Shown one piece after another: positions 52,362-53,319 of a stretch of 53,319 nucleotides of DNA; positions within the stretch are counted from its first letter, which is position 1, and each line of letters begins with the position of its first letter. Under the pieces are notes generated by a model. The model saw only the letters and a list, made by a program, of their open reading frames with translations, searched no databases and was not told the DNA's origin. The stretch is taken from assembly GCA_021802045.1 (NCBI GenBank), contig JAKABB010000009.1, positions 1-53,319 on the forward strand, read 5' to 3'. This DNA is from a bacterium. Its GTDB lineage: Bacteria > Chloroflexota > Dormibacteria > Aeolococcales > Bog-877. The translations under genes were made by a program, and so were the position numbers.

Positions 52362-52705
52362 GCGTGGGCGGCCTGGACGCGGCGGCGCTGCCGGGGGCCT
52401 CCGACGCGGCGATCCAGCAGGAGGCGTGGGAGCGGCTCCACGCCGTCTACGACCCCGAGCTCGGGATCGACGTGGCCAGCCTTGGGCTGATCTACGACCT
52501 GCGGGTCGACCGGGGCCAAGCGGCGGTGCGGATGACCCTCACCACCCCCGGCTGCCCGATGAGCGACAGCATGCCGGAGGCGGTGCGCCGAACCCTGGAG
52601 CTGATCCCCGGGGTGGCCGGCGTGACCGTGGACCTGGTGTTCGAGCCCCCCTGGGAGCCCGAGATGATGAGCGAGCCGGCCCGGCAGGCGCTGGGTTGGC
52701 GCTAG
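52358..52705 (+). CDS. MIP18/DUF59 metal-sulfur cluster assembly protein
   Basis: A 115-residue DUF59 protein: VYDPELGIDVASLGLIYDL near residue 30 and LTTPGCPMSDSMPEAV with the conserved Cys, then VTVDLVFEPPWEPEMMS. The family (SufT, PaaD) helps insert Fe-S clusters into target proteins in the cytoplasm. Coupled by ATGA to the cysteine-containing regulator, it supports an Fe-S theme for this locus. Confidence 0.9.
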   Translation: MSVGGLDAAALPGASDAAIQQEAWERLHAVYDPELGIDVASLGLIYDLRVDRGQAAVRMTLTTPGCPMSDSMPEAVRRTLELIPGVAGVTVDLVFEPPWEPEMMSEPARQALGWR

Positions 52706-52713
52706 CGAGGGAC

Positions 52714-52953
52714 ATGCCGATGCAGCTGGACGTGCGACCGGTGCTGGCCGCCGGGGACGACCCCCTGGCGCTGATCCTGGCGGCCGCGGAGGGGCTGGAG
52801 CCGCAGGAGAGCCTGGAGCTGCTGGCCCCGCTGGACCCGGTCCCCCTCTACCACGTGCTCGGAGCCCGCGGCTTCGAGCACCAGACCGAGTCCCTCGGTG
52901 GCGGGGACTTCCGGGTCGTCTTCCGGCGGGCCGCCGGCCCCGGGGCCGGCTGA
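52714..52953 (+). CDS. DUF2249 (SirA/TusA-like) small protein
   Basis: A 79-residue protein opening LDVRPVLAAGDDPLALILAA and ending LYHVLGARGFEHQTES, then GGGDFRVVF. This matches DUF2249, a TusA/SirA-like fold common next to DUF59 and nitric-oxide-related genes. It starts 8 nt after the DUF59 stop, with GAGGG upstream. Function uncertain; sulfur or redox handling is suggested by the neighbours. Confidence 0.75.
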   Translation: MPMQLDVRPVLAAGDDPLALILAAAEGLEPQESLELLAPLDPVPLYHVLGARGFEHQTESLGGGDFRVVFRRAAGPGAG

Positions 52954-52954
52954 G

Positions 52955-53319
52955 GTGCCGGCCCCGGCAGCGGCCGCGATCACGGTGGGCCCGGCGGCCC
53001 GGTGGGCGGACCTGGGCCCGCCGCCGGGCGGGCCGCGCGTCCTCTTCGAGAACGACGCCGTCCGGGTGGTGCTGATCGTCCTGGAGCCGGGGCGCTCGCT
53101 GCCGGTGCACACCCCGCAGGCCACCCTGGCCCTGGCCGTCCTCGACGGCACCGGGGAGCTCCTGGTGGGGACCACGACCCACAGCGTGCGGGCCGGCGAC
53201 ATGGCCGTGGTCCCGGCGGGCGTCCGCCGCGGGCTGCGCCCGACCGGGGGGCGCCTGCTGGCGCTGGGCACGGCCACCCCTCCGCCCACGGCGGCGGACC
53301 ACGCCCCCCCGCCGGAGGG
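52955..53319 (+). CDS. cupin-domain protein, 3'-partial
   Basis: The frame from GTG 52955, 1 nt after the DUF2249 stop, is open to the window edge (about 121 codons). FENDAVRVVLIVLEPGRSLP, VHTP, LDGTGELLVG and RAGDMAVVPAGVRRGL are the two cupin beta-barrel motifs. The first motif keeps one His (VHTP) of the usual metal ligands. Probably a small regulatory or metal-binding cupin of the same operon. The 3' end lies outside the window. Confidence 0.75.
   Translation, partial: MPAPAAAAITVGPAARWADLGPPPGGPRVLFENDAVRVVLIVLEPGRSLPVHTPQATLALAVLDGTGELLVGTTTHSVRAGDMAVVPAGVRRGLRPTGGRLLALGTATPPPTAADHAPPPE

Overview
The window is a very GC-rich bacterial chromosome segment, roughly three quarters G+C by eye, with CTG/CTC Leu, GCC Ala and many GTG starts. 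Genes are packed with 1-8 nt stop/start overlaps. Several genes have a TAnnnT -10 hexamer 6-7 nt before the start codon, the layout of leaderless mRNAs. A DinB/MDMPI-type protein (the mycothiol-linked family), PyrR/PyrK/PyrD-1B pyrimidine genes and leaderless starts suggest an actinobacterium or a high-GC Chloroflexota/Dormibacterota soil or subsurface lineage. The sequence alone does not settle which. No rRNA, tRNA, CRISPR array or intact mobile element was seen.

Layout. (1) 1-4975: a compact unusual cluster with an SH3-NlpC/P60 (C40) peptidase (5'-truncated by the window), a MurD-like ligase, a LysW-type amino-group carrier protein on the opposite strand, a threonine-synthase-like PLP enzyme and an ATP-grasp ligase. 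I think this is the most likely undescribed biosynthetic system here. (2) 5-9.4 kb: a J-domain protein with half a zinc finger, two PIN-toxin modules (one decaying), a GNAT acetyltransferase and an MDMPI-like protein. (3) 9.4-18.8 kb: pyrimidine operon pyrB-pyrR-pyrC-carAB(fused)-pyrK-pyrD, preceded by a PyrR-type RNA site and a hairpin covering the pyrB Shine-Dalgarno. (4) 18.9-20.9 kb: leuA behind a leader-peptide/terminator attenuator.

(5) 20.8-39.1 kb: a catabolic island of three transcription units. One minus-strand operon carries SDR, aldehyde dehydrogenase, glutamine-synthetase-like ligase, formate-THF ligase and a DAO-type oxidase. The divergent plus-strand operon carries an APC permease, HAD hydrolase, GntR/HutC regulator, choline-kinase-like kinase, a dimethylglycine/sarcosine-dehydrogenase-GcvT fusion and a small CC-motif protein. 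A PotABCD-like ABC importer lies further along. All three promoters are near-consensus (TTGACA-17-TAnACT), and each has a TGGTCTAGnCCA-like palindrome at or just after the start site, so one HutC-type regulator very probably controls the whole island. The enzymes fit uptake, gamma-glutamylation and oxidation of a (methylated) amine or amino-alcohol, with one-carbon salvage to folate; the substrate is inferred only as a class.

(6) 39.1-41.5 kb: a phosphodiesterase/alkaline-phosphatase-like enzyme, a PhoU-like protein and a PiT phosphate permease in one overlapping operon. (7) 41.9-45.4 kb: an epimerase/dehydratase and an MFS transporter divergent from a LysR regulator whose palindrome overlaps its own start codon. 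(8) 46-47.5 kb: a CoA-acylating (methyl)malonate-semialdehyde dehydrogenase with a strong terminator. (9) 47.5-50.3 kb: gene-poor scar tissue with a 246-bp decayed direct duplicate of the 3' end of the membrane-protein gene at 50.3 kb, a frameshifted IS256-type transposase remnant and one small unknown gene. (10) 50.3 kb-end: an NnrS/heme-copper-oxidase-like membrane protein divergent from a cysteine-containing winged-helix regulator, followed by MIP18/DUF59, DUF2249 and cupin genes, a likely Fe-S/nitrogen-oxide stress module.
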